Shown piece by piece: positions 23,316-35,519 of a stretch of 64,000 nt of DNA. Within the stretch, counting starts at the first letter, position 1. Each line of letters starts with the position of its first letter. Under the pieces are notes generated by a model. The model worked only from the letters and a program-made list of their open reading frames with translations. It was not told the origin of the DNA and ran no database searches. Made by a program: the position numbers and the translations under genes. The stretch comes from Sternotherus odoratus (Eukaryota > Chordata > Testudines > Kinosternidae): the NCBI GenBank assembly GCA_032164245.1, contig JAVMKO010000003.1, positions 8,442,651-8,506,650 on the forward strand, written 5' to 3'.

Positions 23316-23433
23316 AAGCCTACAGCACCTGGTATTCCAAGGAGGTCTCCCACCCAAGTACTAGCCAGGCCCAACCCTGCTTAGCTTCCAAGATCAGACA
23401 GGATTGGGCATGTTCAGGGTGGTTTAGCCTATC
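23316..23433 (-). pseudogene. 5S rRNA pseudogene
   Basis: The minus strand follows vertebrate 5S rRNA over almost its whole length: 'CCACCCTGAACATGCCCAAT', then 'GGAAGCTAAGCAGGGT' (the internal A-box region, intact), then 'TAGTACTTGGGTGGGAGACC', ending 'GGTGCTGTAGGCTT'. Most differences look like CpG decay (CG to TG or CA). A single dispersed copy with damaged ends, so a pseudogene or part of a 5S-derived retroposon rather than a functional gene. Confidence 0.88.
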
Positions 23434-23524
23434 AGCATAGCAGCTCCCAGCCCCAAACCTCTCCCAGGGCTGACTTTAGCCCTTTTTCCGCTGGAGTGGG
23501 GCAGCTGCCCGACTACAGGGGGCT

Positions 23525-24480
23525 ACGTCACTGAGATGAGGCGCTGGGTTCTGTTCTTAGCTGTGTAACCTCTCAATGGGACGTGAGGCCTTAATTTATC
23601 AGTCCGTGTTGTGAAAGGTGCACAACTGTTAACATCAGCGAGTAGCAGAAGTTGTATTTTCATTTCATGGTCTTCTCCTTCCCAGCTGAGTGTTCCTGCC
23701 CCTGGAACAAAGGGCATTGTGAAAGTGGTTAGCCAGACTTCATTTTCTCTGTGTCCCATCCGGATATTCAGTTCTGTGTGGTCTGTGACAGGAAGAGCAT
23801 GTCCAGTGCAGATCGAATCTTGGGTGACTGAAGAGCAAGCAGCAACAAGATGCAATGAGGAAAACAATTAATGGGAAATGGTGATTTTTGACTGTTCCCA
23901 AATCACTTAAATCTGAATGGATTTTCAGAGGGGCAGGAAAGGCACCTCCCTGACTCAGAACTATTCCTCTGCCCAATGTCATGTATAGCAGCAAATCAGG
24001 GAGGTGCTAGAGCTTATAAATTAAGTCAGAAATATGTTGGCAGTGGAAAGCTTTGGGCAAATTTAGTATAAACTCACAGATGTCCCTCTATTTCATCCCT
24101 TATTTTCATTTATACCTTGCCTGGAGCATACTAGAGTACCAGGAACACAAGAACATAGAGCTATTAAAGGATTTTCATGGCTGAAGTTCTGACAGGAACT
24201 CAGGATTACTGGAGAGCAAGGAGACCAAGACAGAGAAGAGATACAGAGTCCCTGTATTTGTAGAATACTGGGGTTTGTGATTTGCTGAGTGCTAGAAATA
24301 TTGTTTTAATCCAAATGACATTCGTAATATGTGTTCTGCAATCTCTTAATAATAGTAATAATGATTACTTACTGTGAAGTAGCACGGCTGTCCTAAGAGC
24401 ATTTCAGGAAATGTAACAGCATGAAGCAGAATATATATTTCTATACAGATGTTTTGTAAGTAATTTTAATATTCCATAGG
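23525..24480 (-). pseudogene. Beta-defensin pseudogene F (exon 2 and flanks)
   Basis: Exon 2 occupies 24208-24121. The ATG at 24178 is kept, but the frame reads MKIL and then two stop codons, and the donor is GC instead of GT. Flanks match intron 1 (towards 24480) and intron 2 (down to about 23525) of genes A and B. Exon 3 and exon 4 are missing, replaced by the block at 22206-23500. Exon 1 is not found upstream. It cannot encode a defensin. Confidence 0.85.
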
Positions 24481-24663
24481 GGGAGGGATAGCTCAGTGGC
24501 TTAAGCATTAGCCTGCTAAGCCCAGGATTGTGAGTTCAATCCTTGAGGGGGCCATTTAGGGATCTGGGGCAAAAAATCTGTCAAGGGACAGTAGTTGGTC
24601 CTGCTAGTGTAGGCAGGGGACTGGACTTGATCACCTTCCAAAGTCTTTCCAGTTCTATGAGAG
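24479..24663 (+). repeat. tRNA-derived turtle SINE
   Basis: Starts 'ggggagggatagctcagtgg' (A box), with B box 'gattgtgagttcaatcc'. The body has 'ggtcctgctagtgtaggcag' and the tail 'ctttccagttctatgagag'. It interrupts intron 1 of pseudogene F, whose sequence resumes after about 24665. Confidence 0.9.
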
Positions 24664-24951
24664 AGGTTACTTATGTTAGGTTTCTCACTGTTCTTTGGAT
24701 CTTTATTTCTTAGTCTAAATACAGCATGGAGAATTATTGCACAAGTGTGATTTTTATTAGCCATATAGAATTGAAAACTATTAAGAAAGTATAAAAAAAG
24801 AAAACAAGGTGGTTAGATATTTGTATTCATGAAATGTATAAAAACAAATCCAGAGGAAGTTAAAATTTATGAAGTAATAAGTCAAATCAACTTTTCAAGG
24901 CCTATCACAGTCTTGTCACGTATATAAACTTTACCATAGTTCTATATGTAA

Positions 24952-25270
24952 ACAGGGTCTGAATGAGCTCTCTCCTGGCATCTGGTAATGAACTGGTAAA
25001 ATGAATTCAGGAGTGGGCTGTATTTGCATAGACACACCTACTCTTCCTAGGTGCTCTGCAGATGGAGCTGCTTTGCCAAAGTGATCAATTTTGGATGGTG
25101 TGGGGTTATAAATCACATTAGTATTTGAACCCACCAGTAATGAAATGCTATTATCTTTATGGTATGAGTAAAGAGCAGCAGAACTGTACTTAGCTGAGTG
25201 AGGGGGTCACTCTAATCTTAACCTCACTGGCTAAGCATGATAAGTTTAATAAATGCCAGTGAAACCAAGA
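24952..25270 (+). other. Conserved defensin-locus module, copy 3
   Basis: Begins 'gggtctgaatgagctctc' and carries the core 'tatttgcatagacacaccta' at 25021-25040. It then aligns with 2872-3182 through 'tgatcaattttgg' and 'gagcagcagaactgtactta'. It lies about 0.75 kb upstream of pseudogene F exon 2, in the orientation expected for an upstream element of a minus-strand gene. Confidence 0.55.
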
Positions 25271-26146
25271 TAGGATGGGGACAGATAATTTTCTGTGGTC
25301 GTTGGATAGCATATTTTAGGTACTTTATCATCTTCTGTTTTGTAGTGTTTAAAGATTGGACTCAATTAAGAGTGCTGATTGGACTCAATTAAGAGTCCTT
25401 GTTTCTGTTCTATGGTTAAAGCTGATATGACTCCATGAGGAGGTCTGGGGACAAAGCATTAGACTTGGTGTGGGCATGGTGTTGTGGTGAAAAATAACAC
25501 AGCTATTGCACTAGCAGTGAGGTTCCCACTACCTGCTGAAACCACTTACAACTTGGTTAAGTATCAGAGTCTCGGAACATGATGTTGCAGAAGTAGCAAT
25601 GAATGTGTGGCAGCAGCAGAGAAAACAATGCCAGCAGCACCCCATGGGTCCCCCACTCTCAAGAATGGAACGTGAACCCATGTGTGAGCATGACTCTGAA
25701 CTCTGAGTATTTGCTAATGTAACCCATCTACCAGGTGGAGTTGGCAGCGATCAGGGCCACATTCAATGTCTAGGAGACAGGTTCCTGTTCAGCAAAGAAC
25801 AACTGGCTCATGCCCCCCCCCACCCAGTCACATGGGAAAATTACACATCACCTCCCATGTGTAATGGGGGTCTTTCCACTGGCTAGTAAGAATTTGGACC
25901 AGGCCATAGATGTTTGCTAGGTGCAAATAAATAGTCATATAGTTTCTTCCTCAAGAAAGAAAGAACTTGAAAATTTCATTTCTCTAATATACTCTGGTGC
26001 TGTCTGGATAATATTCATTATATTTAATTGCAGGAGATGTACTTTAAATAATTATTGGATCAAACCAAGATTTCTGCAGCTCAAAATTCCCAGCACCCTA
26101 AATACAGGAACTGTCTTCTCTCTATATTTGTGTCTCTTATCTCTAG
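25271..26146. other. Flank of the plus-strand signal-exon relic
   Basis: Contains a 21-bp direct duplication ('gattggactcaattaagagt' at 25357 and 25378). From about 25960 the sequence is the reverse complement of about 12420-12650, showing that the areas upstream of genes A and C are mirror images. No gene. Confidence 0.55.
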
Positions 26147-26229
26147 TGATGCTGAGAACCTGAATGACCTTCTTCCATAAAGATTCTTTACCTTCTTTGT
26201 GCTGTTTATGATGCACCAGATTTCTGTGG
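26147..26229 (+). pseudogene. Decayed defensin-type signal exon (mirror of 12329)
   Basis: Acceptor 'atctctag' and donor GTAAG are intact. The start codon is ATA, and a one-base insertion relative to the 12329 copy shifts the frame after 'KILYLLCAV'. With the shift ignored it reads like the 12329 exon (H/Y-Q-I..G end). It lies about 1.4 kb upstream of gene C exon 1, as 12374 does for gene A. Confidence 0.7.
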
Positions 26230-27130
26230 GTAAGAAATAAGTAAAACCCAAGGAATAGTGTAGAGGGATATTTGTGACCCTAGCTTTCCTAATTTTTTTT
26301 TCCAAAATTAGATTTTGCCTAATTTTCTCTATTATTGAAATTTTTCCAGCTATTTTTTTCTGAAGAGGTCCATGAGTTGCAGCAGAAATGTGATATTTGA
26401 TAGGAAGGGAGATTCCTTTGCTGCCTCCATAGAAATCCATTCAGATATGGTTAAATCATCAAAAAGCCAATTTTTCCAGTTGTTTACCTCAACAGAGCTT
26501 GATACAGGGTTATTGCTTTGAAAAAATACCACCTCATGCATTCTCTCTACACTGCACATGTTCTTGCTTCAGCCTGGAACAGGAAACTTTAAATACTTCA
26601 ACTATGACAAAGTTCTAAGTAACAGAAAATAGGGACATATAAAAGAAAATGTTGAGCAAGCAATCTCAGAAGTTGCTCCCTGTGCCACCTATAATCTAAC
26701 TAATTTTAACAATGGTAACAAAATATTTGGTTTCTATTAAAGAAAGTAATACATTTGAAGTGAAAATCCAAAAGGTGAATTCAGATAATATGTTCTAATG
26801 CATAAACAGCCACAAGCTCTGATTAACAGTAACATTATTATTATTTATTATTATTATTTTGTTAACAATTACTAGTAGTATTTATTAGTATGTTTAATTA
26901 TATGATGCAATCTGATTACCTCACAAATTAAATGTAGAGATTACACAACTACTGGTACAGAACCATGTAGAGCAGTCTGTCTTAATCTTATTTAATAGTT
27001 GTCAACATTATTAGTAATAAATTAAGCAAGTGAATCAAATGGCTATGACCACATGATGAACTATGAAAAACATACAGAATCATCAAAGAATGTGAAAGGA
27101 CTTTACATAAATAGACATTTCTGCGGGCAG

Positions 27131-27258
27131 TAGGGTGACCAGATGTCCCAATTTTATAGGACAGTCCCAATTTAGGGGTCTTTTTTTAATATAGGCTCCT
27201 AGTACCCCCCCCCCCCAGTCCTGTCCCAATTTTTCACACTTGGTGTCTGGTCACCCTA
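27131..27258. mobile_element. Short hAT-like element with TAGGGTGACCAG ends
   Basis: Left end TAGGGTGACCAGATGTCC, right end its complement 'gtctggtcaccctaa'. Interior 'tataggacagtcccaattta' and a C run. The flanks 'gcgggcag' and 'actggcag' look like a decayed 8-bp duplication. It sits about 0.4 kb upstream of gene C. Relatives at 43028, 47743 and 59404. Confidence 0.85.
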
Positions 27259-27631
27259 ACTGGCAGCTCAAAGTGCTGACAGAGAAATTGCCAGTTGGTG
27301 ATGGCAGTCGTGTTAAATTGACCAAGAACCAAACCGCAGGGAGGCCTATGGGAAGCCACCTACAGAAGTAAGTTGCTGATCTGAGCTAAACAAGCAGGTG
27401 TTCGTTATATGTCCCAAGATATTTTACACAGAGCACTGTGGCCTAACGTGTCTTACGCAATCTGGGATGGCACAAGATGTTTTGCACAAAGACCATGAAT
27501 ATTCCAGAGAGAGTTGCAAGAATTCAAACTTCCAAATTGTGGTAGGATGGTTCAGATTTTCCCCCAAGCAGGGTTCTTTCTGATTGGCCCAGATCAGCTT
27601 TGCCAAGAAGAAACCAAGCCTTCAGAAACTT

Positions 27632-27736
27632 TATAAAACAGGCAGTTTGGGTCACTCCCAGAAGCTACTATTTCTGCATGAGATAGAGGGCAACTGGGAC
27701 TGTCATCACTTGGCTACTGAGAGTGCCTCCAATCTG
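27632..27736 (+). promoter_or_regulatory. Gene C promoter and non-coding exon 1
   Basis: TATAAAA at 27632-27638, expected start near 27662. The leader runs to 27736, ending CCAATCTG before GTAACT. The preceding 400 bases align with the upstream regions of the other four genes. Confidence 0.82.
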
Positions 27737-28036
27737 GTAACTACTAATGTTGCATCCCTTATACTCATCCTATTAACTCTTCCTTTAAAATTCTATCTGG
27801 GGAGACAGTTGTGAAATGCAGAAAGGGAAGAAGACAGCTCTGATAATCCTGTCAGTGTGTGAACTACCTGAATGAACTGTCTAGCTATCTTGAGAAACCA
27901 CCCGGGGCCACAATGGTACAGAGCTGGAGAACATGCCTTCATGCCAGTTTTCATGGATAAGTACCAAATTCCATGCATTTTGTTTACTCAAATAAAAACT
28001 TGGGTATTTTAAAGCTACCTGAGTTAAAACCATCTT

Positions 28037-28884
28037 CAGGATAATGCCAGTTATCCGAATCCCCTTTATCCAGAAATCCTAGTTATCCGAATGCACAGTG
28101 GGTTAGTGCTGGGTTAGTTCATCACCCTCTGATGAACTAACCTTTAGGTCTGGGGGAGCTACTATTTGGGAGGATTTCCAGAGCTAGAGATGAGGACAAG
28201 GGGAAAAGGGAAGAATTAGGGAGAAGGTGAGGAGGAGAGAATAGGTGGGGAGGGAGAGAAAAACAAACAGGCAAGAAAGAAACAGATGAAGGGGTTAAGA
28301 TGAAGACTGAAAGGAGAAGGGGTCCAGGAGAGAAAGGACAAAGGGGGAGACAGGACAGCAGTTAATGGAAGGAGAACAGGGCAGGAGGGTGGGGAATGAA
28401 GAGACAGAGGAGGGTGGAGGAGAGAAAAAGGGAAGGAAAGAAGGAAAGGAGGCACAGCCACAGAAAGCCGCCTCCTGGTAGCTTCTTGACCATATCCTGA
28501 CTCTGACATCTCTGGGCTCCATGAGCATCAATACAAATAGTAAGGGGTAGGGCAGGCTTGCTCCCCCAAGGCTGTCAGAGCTGGGAACCACTCAAGCAGT
28601 ACCAAGGAAGCTCCTGTCTCCCATGCCTCCTCCTCCTCTCCTTCCCTCTCTCCTCTGTACTCCCTTCTCCTTTTCTCTCCTCCCACCCTCTTCTCTGCCT
28701 TTGGGACCACCTTCACCAAAGCATGTGGGGTGAACCGCAGCTCCTATTGACCCATTCCTCTTCTTCCTGCTTATTCCCTCTGGCTTATAGCACTAAATTC
28801 TCTTGCACATTTGTCTTCCCAAATATCCAGTTATCCAAAACTTTGGATGTTGCCCAGACTGGTCAGATAAATGGGAGTGTGCTG
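28037..28884. mobile_element. Tigger/pogo-like element, gene C intron 1
   Basis: Left end 'caggataatgccagttatcc', right end 'agataaatgggagtgtgctg' followed by TA. About 848 bases, similar to the 852-base gene A copy seen in the gene's own orientation. A polypurine tract covers roughly 28190-28460. Confidence 0.8.
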
Positions 28885-29627
28885 TAATAGAATGTATGGT
28901 GTATACTTTATTTTACTAATAAACTGAACCTTCGATGTCTAAAAATTAGGGTAGCTCAGTGTTAAATTTGGGAAATATTTGTTAAAGGAAATGTCTCCTC
29001 TGAGTGTTTCAGAGTTTAGCCTAGAAATCATAGTGTTTGTGTTTGAGAGAAATTGACAGCTTCTTTAACAAAAGGAGGAAGTTTGATTAGAAATGGATAA
29101 GAATCTACATTAAAGGATTCAAAGTCACCTGCCCAGCATAGCACAGAACTAGGGTAAAGTTTGCTAAAGTGATAGCACCTTGAAAGAATTTATGTGACCT
29201 GCTCCACCACTTTGCTTTTGCTTTCTGTAATTTCTGAATTGCTTTCAATTCTATACTGGTGAATAAAATACATGCTTGTGTGATAATTCTCCAATGTGTA
29301 CTTTGGTTCAGGAAAAAGCGATTAACCATGAGAAACCTAATTTAAGACACTGGAAAATTAAAATTAGTTACAAAATACTTGTTTGTAAAATGTATTTTGC
29401 CTCACAATTGTAGTTCTCTGAAATCCTCCTTGTATTTCTATGGATCTCTATAGATAACAATTATTATTATTAAAAGATTACAGAATGCATAAATGTCATT
29501 TGGATTAAAATAATATTTCTAGAGATCAGTATTTCCCCATGAACACTAAATACAGGGACTCTTGTGTCCTTTCTGTTTTTGTGTCTCTTCTCTGCAGTGA
29601 CCCTGAGTTCCCGGCCCACCTTCAGCC

Positions 29628-32600
29628 ATGAAGTTCCTTTATCTGCTCTTTGCTGTCTTCCTTCTGGTGCTCCAGGGTGTGCCTGGTAAGATAGAAATGA
29701 AAATGAGGGATGATACAGAGGGGTATCTGGGAGCCTGCACTAAAGTTATCTAACACTTTCTATTAGAAAAACGTTTCTGACTTTTATCTATGAGCTCTAG
29801 CACTTCTTCATTTTGCAGAAGCTACATGAAATTTGAGAGGAATTGCCCTGAGGTCACGGATCTTTGCTGCCTCCTGTAAAAATCATTGAGATTTGACTGA
29901 ATTATGAGCAGTGAAAAAAATATTCCCATAGTATTTTCCTCAGATTTTTCTGAGGCTTGCTGCTTAAACCACCCCACAATCTACCAGCACTACATGTACC
30001 CTTCCTGAAACAGGCAACCACAGAACTGACCAACCAAATGGGATACAGACAAAATGAAATTATATCATGCTACTTAAGGAGAAGGTGCATAGGGATGGGA
30101 GCTGGAAGACTGTAACTTACAATGTAACTTCTGCTGTTGGCTAGTGTTAATAATTCTCTGCCTCTCACAGCCTGTATTATAAAGTCAGGCTTCATGTCGC
30201 ACGGACAGGTTACAGAGCTGGGAACAGAACCCACGTCTGTAAAATGACAACCCCTCATCTCAGTGTCTTAGGCCCACTTTCTCTCAGAACAAGTATGTGC
30301 CGGGCTTTGTTCCTAAAAAGGATATCATCTGGGTGGGACAGTGTTTACAGCCATGGCAATATACCCATTTCAGTTGCCCGGCAATCACCAATTAAAAATC
30401 TTCTAACCTAAACACGCTACAAGCTTTGGCTGTGCGTATTTGGACTGCATTTTCAAAACAACAGGTCCTAAAGGGATAACCAAAGAGTGGCAACTGGTCA
30501 TCAAGAAACCATTCCTTCAGGAAAAATATTTCTGTGCAGAGTCTAACAGACGACCAGACCTTCTTTTTTCAAGCTTTCCTCTTTTAAATGTTGTAGTCGT
30601 CCAACCAGGTGCAGAACCAGTTCGACCCTACTTAGCCAAATTGCTCTGATGATACTGCCTGGCACATCACGGTCAGAGCCAGGTGGAATCCAAACCACTA
30701 AAAGAAGGGGGAGATATGGGCAGCTTCTTGCTTTCCAGTCCTTAAAAGCCTGGACAGGAAAGGATGCCCAGACTCAGGATGCAGAGTTGAGAAGGGTACC
30801 TCTGAAAGCCAGCAGCCCATTTAATTAACTCACTCTGTTCCCTTCTTAGAGTCAGCGACTGAATTTTCATAGAACGACAACTATTTAAGCAGTACTAAAG
30901 CTGTGATAAATGTTTGTACTGGAAGCTAATGGGACTGATTTGGCCAAGTGTAAGTGACTAGGAAATGCCTGCCATCCTGGAATCACCGTCCTCATTAACC
31001 CTGCTCTGCAGACTGATGCTGACTCTTTTTCTTTCTGCAGAATTCTCGCAGGCTCAGGATCTCAGAAAGAACTGTAGACTGCGTGACGGTGTCTGCTACA
31101 TTGGGGTGTGTCCTCGTAGGCTGGTACGCAGTGGAAGATGCTCTCGACAGAGCATTTGCTGTATAAAGTAAGTTCAGCATTTCACAAGGCAGCCATTGCA
31201 GTGTGAATAGAAATGTTTGTTCCTCTCCTTCTTACATGTAAGTTGAATACTCTTGGAGGCTCTGCACACATGGCCCAGCCCTGAGGCAAAAGAGGCTTCA
31301 AGCCAGATCTGTGCTGCCCACATTCTAAGCCATGTGGAAGCTGGAGTGGTCCCAGACATGTATGAGAACCATTCCTCTAGCTGCTCTTATACAACAGCCT
31401 TACCCAGGCTACCTGTGGGCTTCTCCTGAGCTTGGAGCAGCCCAGATTCTTTGCACTGCTCAGTGCTACGGGGATTGTCCCCAGAGACCCAACAGATTCC
31501 AGCAACATCTCCAGCTCCAGAGCTTACAACAGGAACAGCAGAGACCGATTATGGAAGCCGTGAGCTGCTCATGTGTTGGGAAAGTCTCCCACTTCCAAGT
31601 CCCTTTATGGTTCTTGTACAGTCTCCACATGCTGCTGAAGTTCCATATCTGGGCAGGGGTTGGCACCCAAATGCCCCATTGTCTACATTGCTTTTCTATT
31701 TTAGAATAGGGAAGTCAAGTAGGAGTGAGTGCAGAGGCTGAGTCTGCTTTGTATCGGTCTGCAGGAGAAGTGAAGGCAACAGTTAGAAATAAAACAGTAT
31801 CTATACCAAATGGGAAATAGATAACAATCAATCTAAATGAGAAGTGATGAAGTTTAGCCATATGAAAGAGGAAGCTAAGGACATCAGGAAGGAATCTATG
31901 GCTAGTAGGACTAAGGGATACAAAGGCTTTAAAAAAATATATCAGCAAGAAAAGGGGGCTGTTTTGTAGATGGTGATATAAGAGTTAACAATGAAGCAGA
32001 AGTGTTCACCAAATATTTCTGGTTTGTATTTGGAAAGAAGCAGGATGATGTACTGATATTACATGGGCATATTACCTGCATTACTACTATCTATCCATTA
32101 GGAAATAAGGAGGATGTTAAATGGCATCTACTAGGGATAGACATTTTAAAATTGGAGGAGCTAGATAATTTCCATTATGGACTCCTCAAATAATTGGCTG
32201 AGGGGAGCTCTGTTCTAGTGATCCTGGGTCACAAATTTTGGAATGTTGGGCAGATTCCAGAAGATTAGAAGAGTGTTAATGTTCTGCCAACAGGTAACAA
32301 GGACAGGTGGGATAACCCAGCTAATAATTAGCCTAGCAATTCCCAGAAAAATCATGGAAAAAATGACTCAATCAATAAAGGTGCATCCGACGAAGTGGGT
32401 ATTCACCCACGAAAGCTTATGCTCTAATACATCTGTTAGTCTATAAGGTGCCACAGGACTCTTTGTCGCTCAGTCAATAAAGAATTAAAGATTAAGAATA
32501 TAGTTAATGCCACTCATCGGGCTTTGATAAACAAACCTAATTTAATTTTTAGATGACATTACAAGGTTAGTTGAGAAGTGCTACACTGTAAGTGTAACTA

Positions 32601-34564
32601 TTATTCCAAATACTTTGATTTAGCCCAGCCCAAGGTTCTGATTAGAAGCCTAGCACCAGGCAACCTCAGGAAAGCACACATATAATAAAATTTAAAACCT
32701 AAAATAGTTATAAATTGTGAATCATTATGGGTGTGAGTTTCTGCAGTGACTTGATGGAAGTGGAAACGTGTATTCAGAGGGGGAAATACCAGGTTCTCAA
32801 GGACCCTTTAGTCTAGCAGAGAAGGCAGAATAAGAACCAATGGCTGAAAGCTGTAGTCAGAGAACTTTAAGTCAGAAATAAGACACAGATTTTTAACAGT
32901 AAGGGTGATTAATAATTGGTACAAACTACCAAAGGAAATGACATGTTCTCCATCTCTTAGGATCTTCAAATCAAGGCTGGATGTCTTTCTGCAAGATAAT
33001 CCAGTCATACCGGTTATTGAGCTCAATTCAGGGGTAACTGGGGGAAATTCTATGGTACGAGGTCTGACTAGATGATCAAATGATCCCTTCTGGCCTTAAA
33101 ATCTATGAAATTCTGGGAGCAAAACAGCTGCTGTCTGCAGAGAGTCAATATTCACAAGGCTTTAACATTGTACAGCAGCAGCTTTATGACAAAGAAAAAC
33201 CTAAGAGTTTGGAGGTTACTGGCAGCTGAGGGTGTAAGTTTGTTTTGTGTGTTGGGAGGGTCAAAAGTAAATACAGTAAAGTATTTTCATACTAGTTAAC
33301 TCAAAACTAGGAGAGCATTGTAACGTGTGTCCTGGTCCTTCCACACGTGTCCTTCCAAACCAGCCCAGTGTGAAAAATATTCTAGTGGAAACTAACAAAT
33401 TCATTAAAACTGCAGTTAGACCCGCATTGTGCAGCATTTCACTGGGTGTCCTTGAAGTACATGTGGATCCAGATGTTGGAAATACTAATACACATGAGGA
33501 TCTGGATTAAAAGTATCATTGCTCGGGGGGGTGAGGTTGCAGACTGGAGATGCTGTAGAGCACAAAAATGTGCTGGGTGCTATCTTGCCCAACAGATTGG
33601 GGATTAAAGCAGAAACCTCTTGAGTAAAGCACACGAATCTTATAGCTTGAGCTATAGGGCAGTTTTTGTAGCTAGAGCTGTAACAGACTCTCATTCTCTG
33701 TAGAGCAGGCTCAGGCTGGACCCATACCACACAATGACCAGTGACGACACCAGCATGTTATCAGAAGCACTCACTCTTCTATATAATTAAAATACCACCA
33801 AGGATTAAAAGCCGTTTAAGGTCACGAATCCTTCAGTCCTTCTAGCCGCTACTTACAGACATTCACCCGTGATTTCCACCCTTTTTAAAGCCTGGGGGTA
33901 GTAATTATAAAAATCTTGCTGACATCCATGTGAATAGTATTCCAAAGATTGATTAATGGTTTAAGCATAAAGGTTCCTATGGAAAGTTAGCTTGGCCACA
34001 TTCCATAACTCTACGCTGGTCTATTCCTGCTCTGCCTGTTTCAAACCGTATCTGTCATAAACCATACAGGAGTGAGTGCAGCGTGACAGCAGAGTGAGAG
34101 CAGGGGACTCAGCCACAGTGGCCAGGCCAGCAGCTCCTGGTATGCAACAGCCACCCAAATGGTGTCAAATGGTGAATTGGAATTTCCCTTCGTTCTTTAA
34201 GAATAAGTGATTTATCATGTCAGTAATTATCTGTCATTTTAGCTTCAGCTGTGCACAAGGTGTGTGTGGTAGAACAACTATACTGGAGTCTGAGTCATGC
34301 TTTTCTGCAGTATAGATCTTATAGGCAGCCAGTTCACTCATTTAGATACATATGATTATTCCTCTTAAAACTCTGTTGCAGTAGGGGCAATGAATTCCCT
34401 GTGATGGAGTTTACCAGGAAACTCTTCATTCACCATTCAGTGAATGGGCGATTCCTTCTTTGTCTTTCAGTTTGAAATCAGATGTGATAATAACCCTGTT
34501 TTAATGGAAATCAACATGAAATCTAAGTCTCCTTTCTTTGTTCAGGTATAGATTTGGAGGCTAA
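29628..34564 (+). CDS. Beta-defensin gene C (complete, 4 exons)
   Basis: Coding exons are 29628-29685 (exon 2 starts at 29598 after 'tctctgcag'), 31041-31167 and 34546-34564. Exon 1 is non-coding and ends at 27736. Splice sites are GT/AG. The 67-residue precursor has signal MKFLYLLFAVFLLVLQGVP, pro-segment EFSQAQDL, and six cysteines at residues 31, 38, 43, 53, 59 and 60. It ends CCIKYRFGG. This is the most basic member, about +9, with arginines in 'CPRRLVRSGRC'. The tail YRFGG differs from the RR-x-x-D tails of A, B and D. It is the first plus-strand gene, diverging from gene B across about 6 kb. Intron 3 lacks the Helitron present in D and E, and intron 2 lacks their hAT-like element, so C split off before those insertions. 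Predicted secreted host-defence peptide. Confidence 0.93.
31860..33110 (+). repeat. CR1 relics in gene C intron 3
   Basis: About 31990-32360 translates, with breaks, to CR1 reverse transcriptase pieces ('KYFWFVFGKKQDD', later 'FRKSGR.LMFCQQ'). About 32820-33110 is a CR1 3' end ('ggtctgactagatgatcaaa', 'cccttctggccttaaaatct'). The same relics occur in D (46860-47165) and E (61740-62240). Confidence 0.7.
32366..32475 (+). repeat. Turtle interspersed repeat fragment
   Basis: 'tgcatccgacgaagtgggta' then 'cccacgaaagcttatgctct' then 'aaggtgccacaggactcttt'. This is a very common turtle retroposon tail inserted in the older CR1 relic. Confidence 0.8.
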
Positions 34565-34740
34565 TTGTCTAAGCAGGATCTCCTGGAATCGGAGAGACAG
34601 CCGCTTGCTTCTAAAATCCTCAGATCCTGCTTTAACGGAACCCAGAAATGCTCTTTATCCAGGCTGTGAAGAACCTTGTGAGTTCAAGACATTCCCGAAG
34701 GGAGCCCTTCTATAACTCCAAGATTCGTTACTTTCCTTTT

Positions 34741-34746
34741 AATAAA
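34741..34746 (+). terminator. Gene C polyadenylation signal
   Basis: AATAAA in 'ccttttaataaaagcaagt', 177 bases after the stop codon. A T/G-rich downstream stretch ('gaagtttgtttgtgtgttgg') follows, as expected beyond a cleavage site. Confidence 0.85.
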
Positions 34747-34769
34747 AGCAAGTGGGTTTGAGAAAATCT

Positions 34770-35515
34770 TGCTGAAGTTTGTTTGTGTGTTGGTGGAAGG
34801 CAAGGGCTGTTTCTATCGTTTGTCTCCATTAGGAAGCCATTTTTAAATTTTTTTAAATTCAAAAATACCCTAAAAACATCCCTATTACATGTTATTTCCA
34901 CACCTGGGTGCTTGTAGCCAGGGCACCTCTGTAGGTTTCAGTGGACTCCTGTGGATAAATCTGTATTTCTTATCACTGTTACAAATCCCTTCAATTTGTT
35001 GTGTCAGAGGGCCGGGTTCAGTCACAGACTGACTCTACAGCCAAGGTGTTTTATGGACCCTAGGCCCCCTCCTCCCACTCCAAAACCTCATCTTCCACAG
35101 TGAGGTGAAATCAGGCCAAATTGTGTTCAAGTCTCGTCCCTGATTCTCTTCCCTGTTACGCTGACTACTGTAGATCAGGAGTAACTCTCCTGAAGTCATC
35201 ATAGTTACACTAGCATAAAACTGGTGTAATTAAAATTAACATCAGGCGGTGTGTGTATTCCCCTTGTAAAAAAAAAAACCCTGATTGTAAGTCCTCCTGG
35301 GGTTTTAACAGCACATATACTCCCTGAAGGCACCTTTAAGTGTCCTTGTTATAATTTCTTTCCTTATGCTCCTAGTAAAGCACAATGTAGTAGCAGCTAG
35401 AAGGGACCTTGCCTGCTCTTTGGTCAGCATTTTACACTCATTCTTCTGTGTGGTAGCCAGCAGGTGAGCTAATTACCTCCTTAGTTCATCAGACTCCACA
35501 CAGGTACAAATTTGA
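34770..35515. other. Gene C 3' flank
   Basis: Paralogous to 49040-49560 downstream of gene D ('gtctccattaggaagccat' and 'aggagtaactctcctgaa' counterparts). No gene seen. Confidence 0.55.
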
Positions 35516-35519
35516 TGAG

